From contig CAUFXM010000010.1 of the NCBI GenBank assembly GCA_959597175.1, positions 15,702-79,701 on the forward strand: a stretch of DNA of 64,000 nucleotides, read 5' to 3'. The translations under genes and the position numbers were made by a program. Each line of letters opens with the position of its first letter. Positions within the stretch are counted from its first letter, which is position 1. The notes below the pieces were generated by a model that had not been told where the DNA came from, did not search any database, and saw nothing but the letters and a program-made list of their open reading frames with translations. Of this stretch, positions 24,207 through 31,541 are shown piece by piece. This stretch comes from an uncultured Methanomassiliicoccales archaeon (lineage in GTDB: Archaea; Thermoplasmatota; Thermoplasmata; Methanomassiliicoccales; Methanomethylophilaceae).

Positions 24207-25055
24207 ATGAGACTTCCCGCCGTGGCAGGCCGCTTCTACCCCGATGATCCGGACGAACTGGAGCGCATGCTGTCCTGGTGCTTCTCCCACCCGATGGGGC
24301 CGGGGGAGCCCGAACGCACCGGATCGGAGAGGCGCATCGCGGCAGCCATGGCCCCGCATGCGGGATACATGTGCTCCGGGATGACCGCCGCGAGGACCTA
24401 CCGTGCGATACAGGAGGACGGGCTGCCCGAGGTGTACGTGGTGATCGGCCCCGACCACTACGGCACCACGGGAGGGGCGAACGTGGTCTGCCCCGACGAC
24501 TTCCTCACGCCGCTCGGTGTCTGCAGGACCGACGGGGAGGTATGTGCCAGACTGTCCGATCACATGCCCGCGGACGCATCCGTGCACAGATGGGAGCATG
24601 CCATCGAGGTGCAGGTCCCGTTCATCCAGCGCATGGACCCTGACCCTGCGGTCGTCGGCATAACCATGGGCGACCAGTCCCCGGCGTCCGCCGCGGACCT
24701 GGCGTCGGCCATCAGGGACGCGTGCGCGGACAGGGACGCGATGGTCATCGCCTCCACGGACATGTCCCACTACATCCCCAAGCAGGAGGCCGCCAGGCTG
24801 GACGGCATGGTCCTGGGGGACGTGGGGAGGATGGACGTCCGCGGGATGTACAGGACGGTGTTCGGGAACAGGGTGTCCATGTGCGGCTACGGGCCCACCG
24901 CGGTGGCGATGCTCTTCGCAGGCGATGCGGAGGCGGAGGTGCTTGCCCACACGGACTCCGACGACGCCCTGGCCACAGGTCCGTCCGAGGTCGTCGGATA
25001 CGCCTCCGCGGTATTCAGGGGTCCGGGGCCCAGGCGTCCGCGATTTAACATTTAA
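24207..25055 (+). CDS. Memo-like protein (AmmeMemoRadiSam system protein B)
   Basis: The 282-residue protein begins MRLPAVAGRFYPDDPDEL and contains APHAGYMCSGMTAARTY, VVIGPDHYG and IASTDMSHYIP, the conserved His-bearing motifs of the Memo family. Memo proteins share a fold with class II extradiol dioxygenases. They are often found with an AMMECR1 protein and a radical-SAM enzyme, but neither of those partners is in this window. Reaction unknown. The position next to rpsB is common in euryarchaea. Confidence 0.88.
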   Translation: MRLPAVAGRFYPDDPDELERMLSWCFSHPMGPGEPERTGSERRIAAAMAPHAGYMCSGMTAARTYRAIQEDGLPEVYVVIGPDHYGTTGGANVVCPDDFLTPLGVCRTDGEVCARLSDHMPADASVHRWEHAIEVQVPFIQRMDPDPAVVGITMGDQSPASAADLASAIRDACADRDAMVIASTDMSHYIPKQEAARLDGMVLGDVGRMDVRGMYRTVFGNRVSMCGYGPTAVAMLFAGDAEAEVLAHTDSDDALATGPSEVVGYASAVFRGPGPRRPRFNI

Positions 25056-25078
25056 TATACTAGAGTGGATGCATCCAC

Positions 25079-25645
25079 ATGGAAGACAATCAGAACTTCT
25101 GCATCCACTGCGGGCAGACCCTGGCGGCCGACGCCAAGTTCTGCCCCGCATGCGGCACCAGGGTGCCCGGGAGGAACCAGGAGCAGGTCGAGGAGGAGAG
25201 GCAGGCCATCCGCGATGTCATGCGCGTGCGCCTCAACTGGGCTATAGCGCTCATGCTGATCTACTCCGTCCCGTTCCTGATCGTCGGGATCTACCTGGCC
25301 GTGGATCTGGACGGCATCGTCAACATGCTGATGACCGATCCCCTCTACACCGACTACGTGGAATACTACGGATGGACCTACGACGAGCTCCACAGCGTGT
25401 TCCAGGTCGCCAGCTTCGCGTACATCCTCTCGTCCGTATGCGGGATCGCCTCGTCCGTCCTGTGCTGGAAGAAGACGAAGTACTGGATCGCGGTCATCCT
25501 GTGCCTCGTGTCCATGTTCACCGGCGCCATGGGGCTGTTCGCGCTGTTCATGGGCATGTTCGCCTTCTGGACCATCCTGACCAGCAAGCTGGCGTTCAGG
25601 GAGTACAGCGACGACCTCGAGTCCGAGCTTAACAAGATCCAGTGA
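25079..25645 (+). CDS. Zinc-ribbon membrane protein of unknown function
   Basis: The 188-residue protein has an N-terminal zinc ribbon (FCIHCGQTLAADAKFCPACGTRV, residues 7-29), a charged linker, and three to four membrane spans (about 51-72, 110-130, 138-155, 158-177). This zinc-ribbon-plus-TM layout is frequent in archaea and Firmicutes without known function. A TATA-like TTTAATATAC at about 25047-25057 precedes the ATG. The gene ends before a strong terminator hairpin. Confidence 0.65.
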   Translation: MEDNQNFCIHCGQTLAADAKFCPACGTRVPGRNQEQVEEERQAIRDVMRVRLNWAIALMLIYSVPFLIVGIYLAVDLDGIVNMLMTDPLYTDYVEYYGWTYDELHSVFQVASFAYILSSVCGIASSVLCWKKTKYWIAVILCLVSMFTGAMGLFALFMGMFAFWTILTSKLAFREYSDDLESELNKIQ

Positions 25646-25666
25646 CCTTCGGGTCGTGAAACCATC

Positions 25667-25692
25667 GGGGGTCCATCCCCCGTTCCTCTTTT
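25667..25692 (+). terminator. Hairpin plus T-rich tail after the zinc-ribbon membrane gene
   Basis: The stem GGGGG (25667-25671) / CCCCC (25677-25681), with a 5-nt loop, is followed by TTCCTCTTTT. It is the first structure after the stop at 25645 and precedes the convergent RPA-associated gene, so it likely terminates the plus-strand transcript. Confidence 0.55.
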
Positions 25693-25802
25693 ACCGCCGT
25701 CATGACGACGGACATAGCCAGACGTTCGAAAAACCCAGGGGTGCGTCGGACGACTTTCACGGAAAACCGTGTCCCGGGGCCGGGGGCCCCGGTAAGATGT
25801 TC

Positions 25803-26711
25803 TCAGATGCGCTTGAGGTACCTGAGGTTGGGCTCGTAGACCAGGCCCTTGTCCATCAGGGAGTTGGAGATCTCCTCGAGCTCTATGCTGCTGATGCCCT
25901 CAGCCTCGGCTCTCCTCTCCAGCTCGTCCCTGGGGGCGCCCTTCCCGTCGGTGTCCAGCTCCTCCAGCATGCCGAGGATGATGTCCTCCAGCTGCCCGTG
26001 GGTGTGCCCTCCCTCGCCTGCCGGGGACTCGATGTCGATCTCGTCCGGCTCCCCGGACAGGTCCTCCGGGAACCCGAGGTCCACGTCCCTCTCGGGGAGC
26101 AGCGTCCTCAGGGCGCTCTGGATGGTCTTGAGGTACATCGCGGAGTCCGGCATCTGGCCGTAGTTGTCCAGGGCGTACAGCAGTCCGTCGGCCTCCGCCT
26201 CGGACATCCCCATGGCGATGAGGTCGGGGACCTTGGCGTCGGGCATGCCCAGCACGGTCTTGGCGTTCTTCAGCCTCCTCCAGGTGGACTTCGCGGTCTC
26301 CAGCAGCCACTCCTTGCGGGTGCGCTCGTCTATCTTGATGATGTGCTCCGGCCTGACGGAGACGAACGTCCTCTGGTCGTCTGTGGTGTAGGTCCTGACC
26401 CTCCCGACGGCGGCGACGAAGCACGGGGCCTCGATGTCCGCCATGGCGGCGGAGGCCTCCGGCTGGTACCTTCCCACGTTGACGTAGTAGTTGCCCACGA
26501 CGTCCTGTATCCTGACCTTCCACATGGGCTCGTCCGGGGACCCGATGTTCTCCTTCTCCGTGAGGACCCCGGCGATCAGCACCCTGTTCATCTTGGCGCC
26601 CAGAGGCGAGACGACGTAGGACGGCATCTTCTCCTCGGTGGCCTTGATCTCCAGCGTGGAGTTGTTCAGCTCCGCCGCGAAGACCCTCCATGCGGTCTCC
26701 CTGGCGTTCAT
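25803..26711 (-). CDS. RPA-associated protein (COG3390 family)
   Basis: The 302-residue protein starts MNARETAWRVFAAELNNSTLEIK and contains an OB-fold region (YVVSPLGAKMNRVLIAGVLTEKENIGSPDEPMWKVRIQDVVGNYYVNVGRYQPEA, residues 30-85). A helical middle and a C-terminal winged-helix-like part follow (GAPRDELERRAEAEGISSIELEEISNSLMDKGLVYEPN). Homologues (rpap) are encoded next to RPA in euryarchaea and interact with it. Its ATG overlaps the RPA stop by ATGA, so the two subunits are made in coupled fashion. Confidence 0.85.
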   Translation of the reverse strand: MNARETAWRVFAAELNNSTLEIKATEEKMPSYVVSPLGAKMNRVLIAGVLTEKENIGSPDEPMWKVRIQDVVGNYYVNVGRYQPEASAAMADIEAPCFVAAVGRVRTYTTDDQRTFVSVRPEHIIKIDERTRKEWLLETAKSTWRRLKNAKTVLGMPDAKVPDLIAMGMSEAEADGLLYALDNYGQMPDSAMYLKTIQSALRTLLPERDVDLGFPEDLSGEPDEIDIESPAGEGGHTHGQLEDIILGMLEELDTDGKGAPRDELERRAEAEGISSIELEEISNSLMDKGLVYEPNLRYLKRI

Positions 26712-28030
26712 AGGGCCGCCTCCACCTCGGCGAGGAGCTTCTCCGCTTCCCCCTCCAGGTCCACGTCCACCCTGCCGGCGGACCTGACTATCATGCTGGG
26801 CCCGTAGTCGTCGCTCATCACGTTGCCGGTGAGGGTTATCCTGTGCATCAGGATCCTGCCCATCAGCTCCCTGGCGACCACGCCCTCGCCCTTGGCTGCG
26901 GCGAGGCCCTCGGCCGCCTTCATGGAGACGCCGGTGAGCTTCTCTGTGTCGGCGCGGTTGATCACGGCCCCTATCGCGCCGGTGCCGTCGTCCACGACGA
27001 CCTTCATCCTCATGTCGGTGATGCCCTCGACCTGCCCGTGCGCCGTGCAGACGCCGTTCAGTATGGAGCGGTTGCACTGGGGGCACCTCTTGATGAGCCC
27101 GCTGCCCCCCTTCATGTCCACGACGAGGCCCTCGATGGTGATGTCCAGGCCCCCTCCGACCCTGGCGACCTCGGCCACGGTCCTCTTCGTGGCTCCCGCG
27201 TCGACGGTCTCGAACACGGCGTCCACCCTGCTGACCTCGCACCTGTCGCCCATGTTCAGCTGCGGGATCCCCTTCCAGGCGCGGATGTAGGCGTTCTTGG
27301 CGCAGACGGTCTCCCCCTCCTTCAGCCCGAAGTCGTGCCAGGCGGAGTACTGGATCTTGCCGGTGTCGTCCGCCATGAGCCCGGAGTACACGGTCTTCTG
27401 CTCGCCCTTGACGGTGATCTTCCTCGCCTCGGTGGTGAGGATCTTGCCCGTCACGGTGACGTTCCCCATGCCCTCGCGGATGTCCCCGATCTTGCACTCC
27501 CGGGAGGAGAGGGTGATGGTGCGCTCCGGGACGTTGAGCGTCACGTTCCCGGCGCTCTCGACGCGCCCCCTGTTCCCGAGGTTGATCTGGACCCTGTCGT
27601 TCCAGAGCCTGCAGTAGCAGTTCCTGAAGTAGTACACGGAGCCCTTGTCCAGCATCACGCTGCCGGGCTCCCAGATGGTGAAGGACGCGGTCCCCGTCTC
27701 GTCCCCGAGGATGCCGGAGACGATGGTCTTGTTCAGCCCCTTCACGGTGATGTTCTTGCTCTCGACGTAGACCACCTTTCCCAGCACGTCCACGTTCTGC
27801 TCCGAGCCGGAGAGGTCGGCGATCTTCTTCAGCACCGACGACGCCGTGACGAACGACGCGGAGTCGGAGCCGCCGTACTTCCTGATGATCCCGCGCTTGG
27901 CGGACTCGATGTTGACGTGGTAGTCGTTCAGGTACTTGTTCAGCTCCATCTCCAGCTGTTCGTCGTCGATCTTGTCTCCGAGCACCCTTTTTATTTCCTC
28001 GATGTGGGGTGTTAGTTCTTCCCTGTTCAC
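26708..28030 (-). CDS. rpa: Replication protein A (single-stranded DNA-binding, multiple OB folds)
   Basis: The 440-residue protein has an N-terminal helical region (residues 1-55), then at least three OB-fold segments (each with a GxxxDETGxxxFxxW-like core, e.g. ILGDETGTASFTIW and LMADDTGKIQYSAW). A zinc-finger OB domain follows near 300-320 (CPQCNRSILNGVCTAHGQVEG). It coats ssDNA in replication and repair. The GTG at 28030 is preceded by GGAGGT at 8 nt and fits the TATA box at about 28080-28089; a longer start at 28063 would fall before the ribosome site. Confidence 0.93.
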   Translation of the reverse strand: MNREELTPHIEEIKRVLGDKIDDEQLEMELNKYLNDYHVNIESAKRGIIRKYGGSDSASFVTASSVLKKIADLSGSEQNVDVLGKVVYVESKNITVKGLNKTIVSGILGDETGTASFTIWEPGSVMLDKGSVYYFRNCYCRLWNDRVQINLGNRGRVESAGNVTLNVPERTITLSSRECKIGDIREGMGNVTVTGKILTTEARKITVKGEQKTVYSGLMADDTGKIQYSAWHDFGLKEGETVCAKNAYIRAWKGIPQLNMGDRCEVSRVDAVFETVDAGATKRTVAEVARVGGGLDITIEGLVVDMKGGSGLIKRCPQCNRSILNGVCTAHGQVEGITDMRMKVVVDDGTGAIGAVINRADTEKLTGVSMKAAEGLAAAKGEGVVARELMGRILMHRITLTGNVMSDDYGPSMIVRSAGRVDVDLEGEAEKLLAEVEAAL

Positions 28031-28082
28031 TGTATCGACCTCCCTCCTCGGAGGGACGGCCACTGTATGAGGGAGTCGTTAT

Positions 28083-29399
28083 TTAAGGTCCCTGAGACGG
28101 TGTCGGAGGACCGGGATCGCGGCCTCCCGACACCACGTAGAGTTGCCTCTTCCCCCTCCTCCCGGCCAGCCTCAGATAGCCCATCTCGTTCAGGCGGATG
28201 ACGTGCTTCCTGGCCGTCTCGTAGGCCACGCCGTACCTGTTCCGGACCTCGTATATCGAGAATGCGCCTCCGTCCCGCGCCATGTCCTCCAGGAGGGTGG
28301 CCTCGAGCAGGCCCAGACGGTCGTCCCTTTCGATCAGGCCGAGGGCGGATCCCTGTTCGGCGGATTTCCTGTCCAGGTAGGCGGTCAGCGAGTCCACCGA
28401 TTTGCGGATGCACTCCAGGTTGAACCCGATGAAGTAGGTGAGGTCGTCGCCGTCGGTCTCGGTGAAACGGTACGCGTCGCTGTATCTGGTCTTGGAGCCG
28501 CCTATCGCACCGGAGATGGAGACGAACTCGAAGAGACGGTAACCGCTCCTGATGCAGTGCCAGTAGAACAGGCACCTGGCCAGCCTGCCGTTCCCGTCCA
28601 CGAACGGGTGGATCCATCCGATCATGTAGTGCAGGATCACCGCCTTGACCACCGGGTGGATGAAGGGGGAGGAGTCGCTGTTGGCGAACCCGCACAGCCG
28701 GTCGATCATCTCCGGTATCCGGTCGTGGGCAGGGGGTACGTGATACACCGCATCCCCGTCCAGCGGGTCTCCGACCACGATGTCGTCGCTCTCCCTGAAG
28801 CGACCCTCCCACTCATCCCCGTCCCTCAGGGTGCCGGAGACGATGGCTCTGTGCAGTTCGAGTATCGTCTCGGGTGTCAGGTCCTCGTGGGCGTGCTCCA
28901 TCACGGACAACATCGCCCTGTGATTGCCCAGGACCATGAGCTCGTCCCTGGAGGTCGGCCTGCGGCCAGAGGCTAGCATCCTCCTGGCATCCCTCCGGCC
29001 GATGGCGGCGCCCTCCATCCTGCTGGATGCCACCGCCTCCTCCATGAGGGCGCTTGCACGGAGCCTGTCGGCATCCATGCCCTCGGGCATCCTCTCCAGC
29101 ACGGCGGGTTCCGATTCGCGGTCGATGAAGTGCAGGAGATCAGTGAACCTGGGGATCACGCGGAACGTGTACGTCCTCCCGCAGAGCTCCAGCCTCTGGG
29201 ACGAGAGGTCGCGGGCCAGCTTCATCACGTTCCAGAGTGCTGAACGCTCCGACTCGTCATCGGTGCGGTAGCGCAACTCCGACCGGTGGAGATAGCGTTC
29301 GTTGTACTCCCTGACTCTCTCGATCATGGCAGGGTCCGAAAGGACTGATACGTCGAACGATGCTGCGTCGAACGCCGGGGCCTTCTCGATTTTCCTCAC
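28083..29399 (-). CDS. Fic-domain protein with class II inhibitory motif and C-terminal winged helix
   Basis: The 438-residue protein has the Fic core motif HPFVDGNGR (about residues 265-275), which transfers AMP or another group from a nucleotide to a hydroxyl of the target protein. An N-terminal inhibitory helix carries SSRMEG (125-130), matching (S/T)xxxE(G/N) of class II Fic proteins, whose Glu blocks ATP. The C-terminal 90 residues form a winged helix (GGAFSIYEVRNRYGVAYETARKHVIRLNEMGYLRL). An inverted repeat just upstream (29425-29443) could be its own operator. Target unknown. Confidence 0.9.
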   Translation of the reverse strand: MRKIEKAPAFDAASFDVSVLSDPAMIERVREYNERYLHRSELRYRTDDESERSALWNVMKLARDLSSQRLELCGRTYTFRVIPRFTDLLHFIDRESEPAVLERMPEGMDADRLRASALMEEAVASSRMEGAAIGRRDARRMLASGRRPTSRDELMVLGNHRAMLSVMEHAHEDLTPETILELHRAIVSGTLRDGDEWEGRFRESDDIVVGDPLDGDAVYHVPPAHDRIPEMIDRLCGFANSDSSPFIHPVVKAVILHYMIGWIHPFVDGNGRLARCLFYWHCIRSGYRLFEFVSISGAIGGSKTRYSDAYRFTETDGDDLTYFIGFNLECIRKSVDSLTAYLDRKSAEQGSALGLIERDDRLGLLEATLLEDMARDGGAFSIYEVRNRYGVAYETARKHVIRLNEMGYLRLAGRRGKRQLYVVSGGRDPGPPTPSQGP

Positions 29400-29424
29400 A
29401 CCGTCCGGATGGTCTCCGCGGTAT

Positions 29425-29463
29425 AATTACCATTCTGGTAATTTTCAGTAATTTATGGTAATT
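29425..29463 (-). promoter_or_regulatory. AATTACCA/TGGTAATT operator cluster before the Fic gene
   Basis: A perfect inverted repeat AATTACCA (29425-29432), 3 bp, TGGTAATT (29436-29443) begins 26 nt upstream of the Fic start. A third half-site TGGTAATT occurs at 29456-29463, 20 bp from the second, i.e. about two helical turns. This region also holds the AT-rich promoter. The Fic protein has a winged helix, so autorepression is plausible. Confidence 0.55.
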
Positions 29464-29556
29464 CTTCGGGATCAGTCTCCGTAGGCCTCCGTATCCCTTA
29501 GCCGAATCCCGAATCCAGCATGGAATCATTTATAGGCATGAAAGCAATCCCTGGAT

Positions 29557-30630
29557 ATGGTCCCCAGGAGCAAGATCGACGAGATTCTGGACGGTTACGA
29601 CACCAGCGACATAACGATCGCGACGCTGTGCTCGCACTCGTCCCTGCAGATCTTCCACGGAGCCAGGAAGATGGGCTTCAAGACGCTGGGTCTGACCATA
29701 ACGCACAGCACGAAGTACTACGACGCCTTCCCGCTGGCCAAGCCCGATGAGATCATAAGGTACCAGGACTTCGACGACTTCGAGGAGAGGGCAGGCGAGC
29801 TCCTGGACAGGAACGTCATCATCATACCCCACGGTTCCTTCGTGGAGTACATGGGGTCCCGCAGGTTTTCGGACATGGAGGTCCCGTCCTACGGGAACAG
29901 GGCGGTGCTGAACTGGGAGTCCGACAGGGACATGCAGAGGCAATGGATCACCTCCGCCGGCGTGCCCATGCCCAAGCTCATAACAGACGCAAGGGAGATC
30001 GACGAGCCCGTGATGGTCAAGTACCACGGTGCCAAGGGCGGCAGAGGGTACTTCATCGCCATGGACTACCCCGACTTCAAGATGTCCATCGATCAGAGCC
30101 AGCCGTACACCATCCAGGAGTACTGCCTCGGGACCAGGTACTACATGCACTTCTTCTACGACCCGTTCAAGACCGACGGGTACAGGTGCGAGCAGGGCGG
30201 GTCCCTGGAGCTGCTGTCCATGGACAGGCGCGACGAGTCCAACATCGACGAGATGTACAAGCTCGGGTCCATCGAGGAGACGAAGAGGCACGGGCTGTAT
30301 CCTTCGTTCGTGGTCACCGGGAACACGCCGGTGGTGCTCAGGGAGTCGCTGCTGCCCAAGGCCTTCGACATGGCCGAGAAGATCGTCAACAGATCGTACG
30401 AACTGTTCGGCGGCATGTGGGGGCCGTTCTGTTTGGAAACGGTCGTCTCCGACAAGCTGCAGTTCAAGGTCTTCGAGATCTCCACCAGGATCGTGGCCGG
30501 GACCAACCCGTTCATCTCCGGATCGCCTTACGCGGACCTCATCTACCCCGGCCTGAGCACCGGTGCCAGGATGGCCATGGAGATCAGGGACGCGATCCAG
30601 CAGGGCCACCTGAAGGACATCATGTCTTGA
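29557..30630 (+). CDS. purP: 5-formaminoimidazole-4-carboxamide ribonucleotide synthetase PurP
   Basis: The 357-residue ATP-grasp enzyme makes FAICAR from AICAR, formate and ATP, the archaeal route in purine synthesis. Family landmarks are TLCSHSSLQIFHGARKMGF, IIIPHGSFVEYMG, the ATP-grasp loop VMVKYHGAKGGRGYFIA, YTIQEYCLGTRYYMHFFYDP, and the C-terminal metal site FEISTRIVAGTNPFISGSPYADL. Length is typical. A TATA box (CATTTATAGG, 29527-29536) lies about 25 nt before the ATG, implying a leaderless mRNA. It complements the purSLQ operon elsewhere in the window. Confidence 0.95.
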   Translation: MVPRSKIDEILDGYDTSDITIATLCSHSSLQIFHGARKMGFKTLGLTITHSTKYYDAFPLAKPDEIIRYQDFDDFEERAGELLDRNVIIIPHGSFVEYMGSRRFSDMEVPSYGNRAVLNWESDRDMQRQWITSAGVPMPKLITDAREIDEPVMVKYHGAKGGRGYFIAMDYPDFKMSIDQSQPYTIQEYCLGTRYYMHFFYDPFKTDGYRCEQGGSLELLSMDRRDESNIDEMYKLGSIEETKRHGLYPSFVVTGNTPVVLRESLLPKAFDMAEKIVNRSYELFGGMWGPFCLETVVSDKLQFKVFEISTRIVAGTNPFISGSPYADLIYPGLSTGARMAMEIRDAIQQGHLKDIMS

Positions 30631-30658
30631 CGATCTGTATTACCAGTTTGGTGAATCT

Positions 30659-31537
30659 ATGTCCAACCTAACACCACGCCCTTGTTTTAAATGGCCTGGT
30701 GGTAAAAGGGGAATTATTGAGTCTATCTATTCCAAAGGACTTTTTCCGACATCATTTAATGACTATTATGAACCATTTTTCGGAGGCGGTGCTGTTTTTT
30801 TCTATCTTTGGTCTAAGGGATGTATATCCAAGGGTGCAGTACTCTCAGACATAAACTTCGAATTATACAATGTTTACAAGCATATTCAAAAAAATCCAGA
30901 TGACTTGATTGAATATTCTAAAAATATGGATTTGAAATCGACTGAATCCACATATTACACAAATAGAACACGTTTTAATCATCTCAGAAACGTGGATTGT
31001 ACTAGTGATGAGCTGTTAGAACGTGCAATTTTGATGTTATATCTCAATAAAACAGCATACTCTGGAATGTATAGAGAAAATAAAAGTGGTGTCTTCAACG
31101 TCCCATTCGGTCATTATACTAATCCCTGTATTATAGATGAAGAAAACTTATGGGCTATTCATCAAGCATTTCAGGGTGTGACGCTACAATATGGAGATTA
31201 TTTGGAAGTGTTTAGTCGTCATCGTCCGAAACAGGGAGACTTTGTATATTTCGATCCTCCCTATATGAAATGCTCAGGTGTTTCAGATTTTACACTTTAT
31301 AATCGTTATATTTTTGATAAAGATGATCAGGCCTGTCTACTAAGATATTATAGGTTCTTGGATGATGAAGGCGTATATTGCATGCTTAGTAATTCATCAT
31401 CCGAAGCAATCAAGTCAGGTTACGGGGAGATTAAAAACGTAGTAATTAATACAGTCGACGCACCCCGTCCGATCAGTAGGAAATATAAAGGATATACTAC
31501 GGTTCTAGAATATGTAATTACAAACTATCGTAGGTGA
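30659..31537 (+). CDS. D12-class (Dam/DpnM-type) adenine-N6 DNA methyltransferase
   Basis: The 292-residue enzyme has the D12-class signature. The SAM-binding FKWPGGKRGII is at residues 10-20, the second SAM region is YYEPFFGGGAVFFYL, and the catalytic DPPY lies at 199-202 (VYFDPPYMKCSG). It methylates adenine in a short duplex target; the target-recognition part (residues 75-160) resembles the Dam/DpnM group, for which GATC is common, but specificity is not provable here. The gene is much more AT-rich than the purP gene 28 nt upstream, a sign of transfer. The next gene starts 5 nt after its stop. Confidence 0.9.
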   Translation: MSNLTPRPCFKWPGGKRGIIESIYSKGLFPTSFNDYYEPFFGGGAVFFYLWSKGCISKGAVLSDINFELYNVYKHIQKNPDDLIEYSKNMDLKSTESTYYTNRTRFNHLRNVDCTSDELLERAILMLYLNKTAYSGMYRENKSGVFNVPFGHYTNPCIIDEENLWAIHQAFQGVTLQYGDYLEVFSRHRPKQGDFVYFDPPYMKCSGVSDFTLYNRYIFDKDDQACLLRYYRFLDDEGVYCMLSNSSSEAIKSGYGEIKNVVINTVDAPRPISRKYKGYTTVLEYVITNYRR

Positions 31538-31541
31538 AATC

